Shown in pieces: positions 54,301 through 64,000 of a DNA stretch of 64,000 bases. The translations under genes were made by a program, and so were the position numbers. The stretch is taken from contig CM059578.1 in the NCBI GenBank assembly GCA_030386875.1, positions 20,011,009-20,075,008 on the forward strand, read 5' to 3'. The number at the start of each line of letters is the position of its first letter. Positions within the stretch are counted from its first letter, which is position 1. Source of the stretch: Morinoia aosen (taxonomy: Eukaryota; Arthropoda; Malacostraca; Amphipoda; Talitridae). The notes below the pieces were generated by a model. It saw nothing but the letters and a program-made list of their open reading frames with translations. It did no database searches and was not told the origin of the DNA.

Positions 54301-56428
54301 GAAAGAACGCAAGTTCCAGCTGAACATCACTCTTTATATAAAAAATAACTTTATACCCTTTATCTTGTTTTAAATGGCCCTCAAATTACTTCATTAGAAA
54401 AGAAAACTTTCAGCTTTACGAAAAGGTATTTTTTTTGGTCAAAAAACCCTTTAAAGTATTAGTTATTCATTATTGTTCCCTGTGAACGAGACATATAAAA
54501 ATAAATTAGTGTTATTCCTACGAGAATGAATCGCTTTTCGGTCTCGTTTTAGGCACAAATTCGACTCGTTCCACGAAAAAATGAACTTAGGAGTAGAGTG
54601 GCTCCGGAAAGTTACTCCCGCGCCGCGGCTACCAGGCAGGCTGTATGCATGGTAGGGGGTAAAACATGATGTGAAATAGTTATATCGTAAATTCTGTTTT
54701 TCCTATAGAGGAAGTAAATATTCGTGTATTATTTTGGTATGTGTTACAATACGCTGTATGAAACTTTTATTTTTTTATAATGATGGTGTCATGAAGTTAA
54801 AAAAACTAATTTCTGCCAACCTATTTGGTGACTTGAAATTAAATATTAGGCATTAGTGCTAAAAATGTAATCCATTCGTCCAAAAAATGTAATGTAATCG
54901 AGCAAAGCGTAACATCCGAAATGGCAGTGGGTGTCTTGAAGAGGTATTTGGGAATGATTTTCTTTCTTTGTTCACGTTTGCAAATAAAATGCATCGAACG
55001 TTTTTTTGAGTATGAAGTTCACAAAGAGAACATCTATATAAATCAATAAAATTCATCCCACAGATAATTTCAACATTGATATATGTAATTCATTATGGAT
55101 TTAGTAGTAATTTAATGTCCGATAAAATTACTCTACCAAAGTTTTTACCGATTTTTCTCGATGAAGTTAGATGGGATAAGAAAAAAAAAAGAAAGAAAAC
55201 CCATTTATTTTCTAAAAATTTGATTCGTGAGATGCATTTCAACATATTGGGTTTCAAAACTTTCGTAATATAAAACGTCCTTAATTGATCTCATAAGATT
55301 TCATATATCGTAAAATTAGGAATTAAAATGATAAGGAAACGTAATATTTAATATGACATACTCGTGTTAATAAAAGCTAATTGATACATTTCCTTACATG
55401 ATATTTGTAAGTTACGATAATAGAAAATTTCTAAATTCAATTTGAAATGTTGTACAAAATATTTCCCCACATTGCTATTTTTTGTTGTTGTTCAAGACCA
55501 GAGAAGAAAAATTGAAAATGATGCAATTAATGACTGAAAAACCTGTTTTGCCATATGAAGAGACATTGAGTGTTCCATTTACAATTGCAGCCAGTGTTTT
55601 GACATTCAAGTGACCAACCCATCTATAATCATTAGTCATTCCGCTGGCGCTAATTATTGAATCGTGTCAGTAAGCTATTGAAGATTGAAAGGTATGGATG
55701 TGCTGGAGCGTTCCTATTCACTTTTATTCTGATTTGGTGAGTTCGCCAACTATAGTTTTGTACTTTTTTTGTTCATAAATACCCGATGAATGTGCAGCAG
55801 GTGTGTAGCTAGTTTAAAGCTTGGCAGTAAACAAGTAAATACACATGCCGGTGTATTGTCAAACATTCTGAGGACCGTAGTGAAAATAAGTTTTAAAAAC
55901 TGTTTATTTTTCCGGTAACTTACGCAGTACAGATGAGATTTTGCTTGCTAGTCCTTTTAATTCCTGTAAAATACTTTAACAGGATTTGAATGAAATATTA
56001 TCGCGTAAAGGGCCTGTTTGGAGTGCACGCTACTAACTAATTATTGTCAGTCGTAGTAGTTCGAGTTACATTGAAACAGTACTTCATCGTGAGAACTGAA
56101 TTCTAGAGATATCATTTTTTCCATACTCTCTCCCTAGTTTTATTTTGCTGTGATAAGATTAACTGTGCACATGAGTTGGGGTTAACACAAAAGTTAATTT
56201 CTGTCTTCTCGGACTCAAAAAGCTCTTGTAATAAACAGCTTATTTATCAATACCATAATATCAATTTTTTCGTAATAAATACAAATATTTTTGTTTTACT
56301 GAGCTTCACCCAAGAATGTGAGAAAGCTGAAAACTTTTGAACGATTCATCCGGATTCCCAAAAAAGACAAAGTTGGACAGTGCAGGAAAAGCACGAGTGC
56401 CGACTAGTCAGAGACAGCATATAGATTC
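54301..56428. other. no recognised gene
   Basis: AT-rich with no convincing frame. The last part (56,376-56,418) shares GACAGTGCAGGAAAAGCACG and following bases with 42,151-42,197, just before a LINE fragment in each case. Confidence 0.45.
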
Positions 56429-56440
56429 ATGCATAATCAG

Positions 56441-57081
56441 TTCCGGGAAGGGAAGATTTATGTATGAATTGTGTGACAGACCAAAGTTCAGATTGGGTGG
56501 TGCCATGTCAAGAAAATTTCAATGTATTATTAGCCGCTTTAGAATTGGTCATATTGGTGTTCTTTCTCATCTGAGTAGAATTAATCTGTGTCAGAGCCCT
56601 CTCTGCCCTGAGTGTGGTGTTCCAGAGACCATCGAGCACTTCTTGCTCAGCTGTCCACAATATGAGACTGCAAGACTGCATTTATGTCTTCCTTTTGTAA
56701 AATTAAATCTTGAATTGAATCTGAGAAATGTCTTAGGATTTGGTGAATTTCAATCCCATGTACAATTTGCAATTCTCCGCTCCTTGGTGAACTTCCTTGG
56801 TGCCACTAATAGATGTAAGCTACTATAAATGTTTTGAATTTGACTGTGTTACATCTGTGCCTAATGAAATAAACTTGAAACAAAAAGCTTTCAGCTTCTG
56901 CAGGCAGCAGCTCGAGAAGTCCAACAATATTCAGGATTCAAGAGAAAAGTGCTGCAGTATTGGGGATTTGCTTAACCCTGCTTACGCTGCCAAAGAACAA
57001 GCTGTCAGGTTACACGGATTTCTGCTGAAGAAGTCCAACGACTTTCAAGATCCTGCCGGATCCTCGACAAAGAAGAAGAAG
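56441..57081 (+). mobile_element. 5-prime truncated LINE with perfect 12-bp target duplication
   Basis: ATGCATAATCAG at 56,429-56,440 is repeated at 57,082-57,093. Only the end of ORF2 plus about 250 bp of 3-prime sequence is present, finishing in AAGAAGAAGAAG. The uninterrupted target is represented by the related unit at 60,107, which has GATTCATGCATAATTAG without the LINE. Confidence 0.9.
56456..56828 (+). pseudogene. LINE ORF2 C-terminus with zinc-finger-like end
   Basis: Open frame with MSRKFQCIISRFRIGHIGVL, then CPECGVPETIEHFLLSC, the C-x2-C...H-x4-C signature at the end of many LINE ORF2 proteins. It ends at TAA near 56,826. 5-prime truncated at insertion. Confidence 0.85.
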
Positions 57082-57423
57082 ATGCATAATCAGTGCTGTG
57101 CTGGTCTCACTTTGTTCTAAGATGTTTTTATTTCCCAGAACATTATGGTGAAGGTCATAGACTCAAATGATTGATTACTATTGCAGGAGGAAGGTTAAAA
57201 ATATTGAAGTCATAGTAGTTTGCATTTTATGCGATTTAATTTTGAGACTAATTTAGATAAGCACAATAATTTAACTAAGTGCAAGGAGATTAAAAACATT
57301 TTTTATAAAAATAGGCTTCCTAAACAGGTTTGTAATTTGTTACTGCCAAACTTGGTAATAATGGAATAACATCAATGATATGGGTTCAAAATTGCTATTT
57401 CAAGTTCTGTAGCATGCTTATAT
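57082..57423 (+). repeat. dispersed unit A, copy 1
   Basis: GTGCTGGTCTCACTTTGTTC to near 57,420 matches 60,107-60,450 closely (AGATAAGCACAATAATTTAA, AGGCTTCCTAAACAGGTTTG). No gene. A continues directly into B in copy 2 but is split here by 57,424-58,225. Confidence 0.85.
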
Positions 57424-58225
57424 AGTAGTGTGCTACTATTTTGAATCCTTATTATTGTTAGTTGCGTCTTGTTTGTTAGTAGTTGCGTTTTGTATACTCT
57501 GGAAAGTGACATCCACGTGCGACCTGTTACGCGTAATAGCGAGAGCATGTGGAGGGTTGCCGAGGATAGGTTAGGAGAGTTAGTTTTTGAAGCCTGTAGA
57601 GGTCGGTTTGGCTACTTTTGCACTCCTCCGTGTATACTTTCATCGGTGACTACGTTGTGCGTGATATGGTGGGTCTGAGCAAGGACAAGTAATAAAGGCT
57701 AACGTCCGGTGCTAGGAGACTCCGCCATAAGATAGTCGCCAAATGTATGGAGCAGGATTGTATAGTTTCATGTAGCACAGTCATGCCGACCGGTTTTATC
57801 GTAAGTGGTATGTTTTAAAGTGTAATATCCTGAATGTGGATACCAATAAACGTAAGTTTCGCATTTTGTTGTTTTCCATGAAGGCCGGATTTAAGAATTG
57901 CGCCATAAGTTTGGGTCTAGAAACTAACAGGAAGCTGGTGCGAAGTGGTCAAGAGAAGTTCGGTCGTACTTTGTGCTCGGGTGCGCTTTGGTAAACCTTT
58001 TTGTCGGCGACTGTACCGAAGCCTGGGACGTCTTTGGAATTTGCTGGCTGATTCGAGCCTTGGATGCTCCGAAGATAGGTTGATAGAAAGACGGATCCTG
58101 GAATGCATTGAAAATAAGGTAGCAGCGCTACGACCCGTGCTTGAAGTTGGTTAGGCTGTTGAAGTGGTGGTCGCGCAGCCCAGTTTATATAAATTCCGCG
58201 ACCCCGCGGCATCAGAACTACCACA
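57424..58225. mobile_element. 802-bp LTR-like insertion between units A and B
   Basis: CTTATAT at 57,417-57,423 recurs at 58,226-58,232. The insert contains TGTGCTACT near its start and AGTACCACA-like ACTACCACA at its end. It has an AATAAAGG near 57,692 and TTTATATAAAT at 58,184, so a solo LTR in either orientation is plausible. No coding sequence was recognised. The intact sister unit at 60.4 kb lacks it. Confidence 0.5.
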
Positions 58226-58522
58226 CTTATATTATTTCAAACCTTAGCTGAATTCAATCATTGAAACGTTTAAGGAATTTACAATCGTTTGCTTGCTATT
58301 AGGTAGCCTTATAAATTATCCAATGGCAATAACCTAACAACTATTGAAATTTCAATAATGTATAAGGTTTTTAGTTAATCAAATAAACTATTTTTCATGA
58401 ACAGATTTTAAGGTTTTAAAGCTAAATAGAGATTTGGAAAAAAGTGAACTTTTTTCACGTAATATCAGAAAATTTTGAAAACTTTCTTTTAATTTTTTCC
58501 TTTCAATTCTGAAATTACACCC
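58226..58522 (+). repeat. dispersed unit B, copy 1
   Basis: Matches 60,450-60,742 (TTACTATTAGGTAGCCTTAT-like core, CATAGAGATTTGGAAAAAG-like stretch), ending ACACCCTGA. Noncoding. Confidence 0.85.
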
Positions 58523-58531
58523 TGACCAAGG

Positions 58532-58895
58532 GTGAGAAAGTGGCAAAAGCTATGTAGTGGAGTGGCGTTAATAAGTTTGGCCAGATACAGAGCAAACAAG
58601 TATGAATGTGTGCGAAGAATGTGGAAGTATGTTGCTGTACCTAGTGTCATGTTTGGTATGAGTGCTCTTGCCATGAATAGAAGTGATCTTGAAAAGCTGG
58701 ATGTAGTACAAAATAAGGTAGGAAGGTTAGCATCGGGTGCTCCGAAATGGACAGCTACAGAAGTCATTAGAGGTGACCTTGGGTGGAGCCTATTTTCAGA
58801 AAGAATGATGAAAGCGTTGCTGAATTATAAGGTGAGAATTGAAAGAATGCAGAATAGCAGATGGGTAAAGCGAATTTTTGAATGGAATCTGTGTT
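58532..58895 (+). pseudogene. LINE ORF2 thumb region
   Basis: RYRANKYECVRRMWKYVAVP, LDVVQNKVGRLASGAPKW and VIRGDLGWSLFSERMMKALL are the conserved region after the RT palm in CR1/L2-like elements. The frame is left near 58,895, where other DNA begins. Confidence 0.85.
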
Positions 58896-59204
58896 GCCGC
58901 ATCGGTCATCCTGATCTCTGGATTGGGTAAACCCAATCACGCAGGGAAGCTTAGCCGAAAGGCTGGAGAGAGAAACACACACGTCTCGACAGCGTGTATT
59001 CTGGTCCAACAAAGAGAACGTTTCAAGGGCCAACAGAAGCACATCAACTGCATCGAACATCACAGTCAAAGAAAACGGGAAACACGGAAGGCAAAATATA
59101 ACTGGGGTAACTTAGGTATCTTAGTTTACTTTTATTTCATGACAAATGACTACTAGAAAACATTTACACAGAACACAAATGACGCAACAAGGTTGGAAAT
59201 AAAT
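58896..59204. other. unidentified 0.3-kb insertion in the LINE
   Basis: LINE coding stops after RIFEWN and resumes with ELNNLNVSYWEKVCWGHA. The interval has a small palindrome ATTGGGTAAACCCAAT (58,921-58,936) and no coding sense. It could be a SINE. The ends are uncertain. Confidence 0.35.
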
Positions 59205-59863
59205 AATGTAAGCGTGAGAGTAGTGAACTCAACAATCTGAATGTAAGCTATTGGGAGAAAGTGTGTTGGGGGCATGCAAGGAAGCTTAGTATGCAAAAGA
59301 TTATTCATGTTAGAATTGGGAGACATGTGGATGACTGGAGTTTAATAAATGCTGGAGGTGTAGGGCCTGAGTGGGACTGCAAGAGTTGGAAGAAAGAGAT
59401 TGAGAGGCAAACAAAAGAGTATGGATTGAATAAGTGGAGGCTTAGCATGATGCGGAAGCCTACACCTGACTGGCATATGAAAAAAGAAGCACCTAAGTTT
59501 GAGATGTTCTATGATGGTAGTTTTGGAAGTCAACTCTTGTTTGCTGTGAGATGTAAATCATTGAGTGTGAACAGACGTACATGGAGGTGGAATGAGAATA
59601 ATAACAGATTATGTCGGCAGTGTATTAGTGGAGTGGAGGAAACAATTGAGCATTTTGTGCTGGAATGTAGTAAGTATGAGCATGAGAGAGAAAATTTCAT
59701 GAATGTGGTGCTTGAGCAGTATGGAGAGAATGAGTGGTATGCCAGATATGCTGAAGATGATTGCAATATGAGCTGTCTTGCTGGATTGGATCAGGAGTGT
59801 AATGCGAGTATCATTGAAGCTGTAAAAATGTTTCTTGTGCGTGCCTGGAGTAAGAGACAGTGA
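59205..59863 (+). pseudogene. LINE ORF2 C-terminal region with zinc-finger-like end
   Basis: Open for 200 codons from 59,261. KWRLSMMRKPTPDWHMKKEA and TWRWNENNNRLCRQCISG lead to CRQCISGVEETIEHFVLEC, the C-x2-C...H-x4-C block. The frame ends SKRQ at 59,863. The same block in a different LINE is at 56.6 kb. Confidence 0.88.
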
Positions 59864-60106
59864 CTGGAATGAGCCAATCAGGTAGAGTGGGCAGTAATGA
59901 CCCAAATGCCTGGGGATGGTGTTTTGACACACTGGTTATCCCAGTGATGCCGTCCAATGGCAGCTTGTGACAAGGATCGGTAGATCCTGAGCAGTTCTAG
60001 TGGACATAGTCTGGTACCAGGCGCTGAACTCTCTGTGTGAAAACTGTGGAGGGAATTGTAGGCCGTTACAAAGGACCCGACGCTGTCGGCCCTCAATTTC
60101 AAGTTC

Positions 60107-60742
60107 AGAGATTCATGCATAATTAGAGCGGTGCTGGTCTCACTTTGTTCTAAGATGTTTTTATTTTCCAGAACATTGTGGTGAGGGTCATTGACTCAAA
60201 TGATTGATTATTATGGCAGGTGGAGGTTAGAAATATTGAATTCAAAGTAGTTTCGCATATTATGCAATTTAATTTTGAGACTAATTTAGATAAGCACAAT
60301 AATTTAAGCAAGTGCAAGGATGTTAAAAACATTTTTGATAAGAATAGGCTTCCTAAACAGGTTTGTAATTTGTTACTGCCAAACTTGGTGAAAATTGAAT
60401 AATATCAATGATATGGATGCAGAACCGCTATTTTTGGTTCTGCAGCTTTCTAATATTACTTCAAACCTCAGCAGAATTCAATTATTGAAATGTTTAAGGA
60501 ATTTACAACCATTTGCTTACTATTAGGTAGCCTTATAAATTATCCAAAGGCATTAACCTAACAACTTTTGACATTTCAATAATGTCTACGGTTTTTAATT
60601 ATTCAAATAAATTATTTCTCATGAACAGATCTTGAAGTTTTCAAAACTACATAGAGATTTGGAAAAAGTGAACTTTTTTCACGTATGATGGAAAAATTTT
60701 GGAACTTTCTTTTAATTTGTTCCCTTCAATTCTGAAATTTCA
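60107..60742 (+). repeat. dispersed unit A+B, intact copy 2
   Basis: 636 bp in which A and B are contiguous, beginning AGATTCATGCATAATTAG right at the LINE 3-prime end and ending TTCACCCTGA. It has a 60-codon open frame (60,220-60,402) with no recognised family. It serves as the empty-site reference for two insertions in copy 1. Confidence 0.85.
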
Positions 60743-60783
60743 CCCTGAGTCCAACCACATTCTGATCATGTTATGTTCAGATT

Positions 60784-61289
60784 ATGAACCACACCGAGAC
60801 AGCTATATCAATGTTTTTGTGCTACCATAGAGTAATTTCTAATTCTGATCATACGGTTCATAAGCTAAAGCATACTATCTCTAATTGTAAAACTAGCGAT
60901 GATGTCAAAAATTATGGAATAAAATGCACACACATTATCAAAAATGTATTGTGGCTTCATTTCGACGAAAGACTGACCAGTGATATTGGCAACAATAAGT
61001 TCAGTTTATTGTTGGATGGAACCAATGATATTTCAATGATGAAACTACTTGGTATATCAGTTATATACTAGAGTCATGCATCTAATAAGGTCGAATCAAC
61101 TTACTTAGTAATTGCAAAATTATTAAAAGTGATACAGGTAGCGTTGTGACAGACTTGGAACAATTGTTGATAAGTAGGAATCTGGGCATTGATAATTGCA
61201 ATGCAATAGAGACTGACAATACAAGTGTCACTGCTGGCATCAACAATGGAGTTTATGCCAAGTTCAATGAAGAAAATTTATTTTTAACA
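60784..61289 (+). pseudogene. hAT-like transposase fragment
   Basis: ETAISMFLCYHRVISNSDHT, NNKFSLLLDGTNDISMMKLL (expected DEST/D-S-T-D block) and, after a stop, SHASNKVESTYLVIAKL. Then LGIDNCNAIETDNTSVTAGI and NNGVYAKFNEEN follow. This is the order of the ZBED/DUF4371-type hAT transposase core. At least two stops. It is cut off at TTAA near 61,290, where the piggyBac element appears to begin. Confidence 0.7.
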
Positions 61290-61293
61290 TTAA

Positions 61294-63158
61294 CCCATTT
61301 CTGCCGAGCGTTAACTATAGTTACCAAATTATAAAACGTCTCATAAAAACCATAAAATACAAGGCATGCTAATTCAGCCATGTTCAATAGTTCGATACAA
61401 GTTCTGACGCGTTCAGATGCCGAATTGGTTCTGTTTGGTTGCATGCACACGCACCATTTGCTATTGAAATGCGCAGAAAATCAGACGCTTCTTATGACGT
61501 CACGATACTCGTCCAAAAATCATGAGTTTCATTTTACTTATTGTAGCTACTGCAACTTTTTCTACATTATTTGATTGAGAAAATGTGTCTCGTTCATATC
61601 ATAATAAAACTAGCTCTTCTATTTCAATTTTCAGTGAAATATAGAGAAAAATATTTAGAGTGGCAACTTTAGTTACTGTTCAGCAGTAGAGTGGACATTT
61701 ATTGACAGATTTATTTTTCTCTTCTAGCTACTTTTCATTATAGATATTTATAAATTTCAATTTATTTGGAGAGCGAACTGAGTTATATTAAACGTTATAA
61801 GTCAAAATCCTGGAGAAGTGGGGTAAATTTTGTGGTATGAATAATTTTTTCCACTAAAAACATGTTCTAAACCATATAGTCACATTTGCTTTGCTGAACA
61901 AGTCACTGCAACATGATAGTGTTTCTCGTGACAATTTGAAAGTGTTCTTTGGTATTCTTCTACTTTCTGTATACAACAAATTGGCAAATAGAAGACTCTA
62001 CTGGACTCAAACGTCTGATCTTTATGATTCACTTATTGCCCATTCAATGAGGAGAGATGGTTTCAAACAAATATTGCACTGTCTGCATTTCAGGGACAAT
62101 ATGAACAGTGATGAGGATAGGTTTTACAAAGTATGACCAATATTTGAACATTTAAAAAAAACTTCTAAATCAGCAAGGCACAGGAATTTCTAAGTGTTGA
62201 TAAAATAATGGTCCCTTACTATGGAAGGCACAGAGATAAGCAACTCATATGCGGAAAATCCGTATGATTTGGATTCAAGCAATGGGCTGCATTCAGCTAA
62301 ATCAAATGGAACTCTGCTTCATGTTGAGCCGTAAAAATCACTGACTATGGAATCGACCCTGGCCTCAATGTTGTGATGGAAATGGTAGAGAAAACAAGTC
62401 TAAGACCAGGACAAAACGTCATTTGCGACAACTTCTTGTGATCTGTTAGCCTTCTGAAAGAATTGACAAAGAAACAAATAGCATGCACTTCAACACTGCG
62501 TGAACATCGTCTATACAGAGCACCATTGGAATCTAAGAAAAGCATGGATAAGAAGCCTCGAAGGCACATGTATGAAGCATTCAGTGGAGCTATTTCTGTC
62601 GTGAAGTGGAAAGACAAAGTTCTAAGTGTAGGCTCTTATAAACTGCTTGCTTATCCAATGCAAAAAGTCAAACGATGGGACAGAAAGGCCCGCAAGTTCA
62701 TACAAATTTCGATTCCTAACTCGACACAAATGTATAACGCGCACATGGGCGGTATCAATCGGTTCGATCAACAATGCGATGCATATCTGATAAGAATGCA
62801 ATCTAAGAAATGGTGGTGGTCGTTATTTGCGTGGAGCGTAAACGCACTGATTGTGAATGCATGGATGAGATTTGAAAGAAACGATGATGAAACACCTCTA
62901 TCAAACTTCACCAGACAACTTGTGATTGGAACCTTGACTACTTATGTCACTAAACTGAAGCAACCTGGCTCAACAGTTGCACCATCCAAATCCTGAATGG
63001 ATGAAATCAGGTACAATTATCAACAACATTGGACAGCGAAAGGTGAATCTAAACACGCTAGATGCAGGGAATGTGGACGCCGTTCAGCATATATTTGCAA
63101 GATGTGTAACTTGACATTCAATCTCGAGTGTATGGAGGCATTCCCTACTCTAAAATGA
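61294..63158 (+). mobile_element. decayed piggyBac element inserted in the hAT-like fragment
   Basis: TTAA (61,290-61,293) followed by CCCATTTCTGCCGAGCG fits a piggyBac left end. The transposase follows in pieces. The right end is unclear: a box CTGCCAAGCGGTAACTAAAG at 63,256-63,275 echoes the left-end CTGCCGAGCGTTAACTATAG in direct orientation, and a TTAA lies at 63,297. Confidence 0.65.
61891..63158 (+). pseudogene. piggyBac (PGBD-type) transposase
   Basis: The N-terminal part is FFGILLLSVYNKLANRRLYW and FKQILHCLHFRDNM (61,891-62,135). The first catalytic Asp is in SVDKIMVPYYGRHRDKQLIC (near 62,200), then FGFKQWA. The second is in VICDNF (near 62,420). Then come LREHRLYRAPLESKKSMDKK, MYNAHMGGINRFDQQCDAY (usual MGGVD has become MGGIN) and KKWWWSLFAWSVNALIVNAW. 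After one stop at 62,995 a cysteine-rich C-terminus follows (CRECGRRSAYICKMCNLTFN), as in known piggyBac proteins. Several stops, so inactive. Confidence 0.88.
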
Positions 63159-63385
63159 GCTAGATATAGGTTCCAAGTGACATATTAGCAGTTATTGGTT
63201 TGTATTACACTACAAAGGATACTATATTTTGAAGGATGCATATTGTATTACATTACTGCCAAGCGGTAACTAAAGTTGCCAAGCCATATTTTCTATTTAA
63301 TTCACTAAAATATTTATTTGAGCTCTTTTTTGTATTTAATCAATCCCACAAAAGTGTTTTAAAGCAAAAACTGCTAAAAGCTATC
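63159..63385. other. spacer, probably piggyBac right flank
   Basis: No gene. Contains the direct echo of the left-end box at 63,256-63,275. Confidence 0.4.
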
Positions 63386-64000
63386 AGGGTTGCGGAGTCG
63401 GAGGAATAAATTTGCGACTCCGACTCCGACTCCACCTTTCCAGAATTTGGCGACTCCGACTCCGATTCCACCTTTTCAGAATTTGGCGACTCCGACTCCG
63501 ACTCCACTTTTCCAGAATTTGGCGACTTCAACACCGACTCCGCCTATTCACATTTTTGTGACTCCAGCTTCACATATTCATAATTTATAAGATGAATATT
63601 TTATTTCTTAACTAGTGTACACGGAACGTCAAAAATGTCGGGATTCAATACCTTTCTTCAACAAATTTTTGTTTGAGTGGAGTTTCCATGCTTTCAGCTT
63701 ATTCCGAAAGTAAGTTAATTTTCTTATAGGAGTAATAAACAATCAGAAAACAGTATTTTTGAGCCGCAAGAGAAGTAGTTGTAGCCATTCGTGTTGTATC
63801 CAAGGTGCAGAAATTCAGCATTACTGAAAGCAAGTGCGAACTTGTGTATGTATATTGTAATATCAAATACAGTAAATTGTAATACAGTATATTGTAATAT
63901 ACAATACAGCATATTGTAATATATGCAATACGCTACATTGAAATATACAATACCCCGCCGAACTCGGTATTCACGATACAAACTCGAGTATATAAGGCGC
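63386..64000 (+). mobile_element. end of a second GGAGTC hAT-like element, running off the window
   Basis: Starts CAGGGTTGCGGAGTCGGAGG, then three blocks of GACTCCGACTCCGACTCC separated by CAGAATTTGGC. Then comes the GTGTACAC/CCCGACATTTTTGACG box and AT palindromes, collinear with the reverse complement of 40.5-42.0 kb but without the solo LTR. It therefore shows that copy's pre-insertion state. Confidence 0.88.
63835..63955. repeat. AT-rich palindromic tract of TATTGTAATATAC units
   Basis: Alternating TATTGTAATATACAATAC-like inverted units, shared with 40,545-40,612 and 41,503-41,540. Part of the hAT-like element interior. Confidence 0.7.

Larger units (their letters stand above)
58523..60105 (+). 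mobile_element. LINE 3-prime fragment (CR1/L2-like), interrupted
   Basis: The ORF2 thumb and C-terminal zinc region (58,532-58,895 and 59,205-59,863) is followed by a 3-prime untranslated tail to about 60,105, ending near AATTTCAAGTTC. It resembles the missing downstream part of the 42.2-44.4 kb fragment. About 300 bp of unrelated DNA lies within. Confidence 0.8.

Noticed and set aside
54859-55273. Two 65-residue frames
   Set aside because: Short, AT-driven, no family match and no splice or transcript signals.
58767-59069. Minus-strand 100-residue frame
   Set aside because: Antisense to conserved LINE coding sequence.
63390-63590. CRISPR-like spaced repeats
   Set aside because: Repeats are hexamer-based with conserved short spacers, in a eukaryotic transposon end. 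There are no unique spacers of constant length.

Overview
The window is eukaryotic and animal, most likely arthropod (insect or crustacean with a large repeat-rich genome). The reasons are a prefoldin subunit 3 gene split by GT-AG introns of about 0.6 to 1.2 kb, a THAP zinc-finger exon, AT-rich noncoding DNA, and a mix of CR1/L2-like LINEs, Ty3/gypsy LTR elements, hAT and piggyBac elements. The species cannot be named from sequence alone. Only about 47.7 to 54.3 kb looks like host gene territory; nearly everything else is transposon-derived.

Region by region: 1 to 2.3 kb is a broken Ty3/gypsy copy (plus strand). 2.47 to 3.39 kb is a minus-strand LINE ORF1 relic with PHD-like and SGNH-hydrolase-like parts. 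3.4 to 20.8 kb is one old Mag-like gypsy element (minus strand) opened by at least four later insertions, including a much younger, nearly complete gypsy element at 9,338 to 18,830 (235-bp LTRs with 3 differences, 4-bp target duplication AGTG). 21.4 to 27.9 kb is a large inverted repeat with arms of about 840 bp around a CR1/Jockey-group LINE. 27.9 to 33.6 kb is a second copy of the first gypsy family; its pol order is protease, integrase, reverse transcriptase, RNase H (copia-like order in a gypsy-type element).

34.7 to 42.0 kb is bounded by inverted CAGGGTT termini with GGAGTC subterminal repeats and near-identical 8-bp flanks, so it may be one 7.3-kb hAT-like element. It hosts a smaller hAT with a perfect 8-bp target duplication, a palindromic MITE and a solo LTR of the 27.9-kb family. 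42.2 to 44.4 kb is a LINE ORF2 fragment split exactly at TTAA by a 1.19-kb piggyBac-type nonautonomous element.

47.7 to 50.75 kb holds four exons of prefoldin subunit 3 (minus strand), one with a one-base frame disruption. 53.7 to 54.0 kb is a THAP exon with a CRE-bearing upstream region; between them lie two related palindromic MITEs. 56.4 to 63.2 kb is a mosaic of two LINE 3-prime ends, a duplicated 0.64-kb unit, an LTR-like 0.8-kb insertion, a hAT-like fragment and a decayed piggyBac transposase. The window closes in a second copy of the GGAGTC hAT-like end.

The coding content is therefore one cytosolic chaperone gene, one putative DNA-binding gene exon, and a layered transposon record whose nesting gives relative insertion ages.
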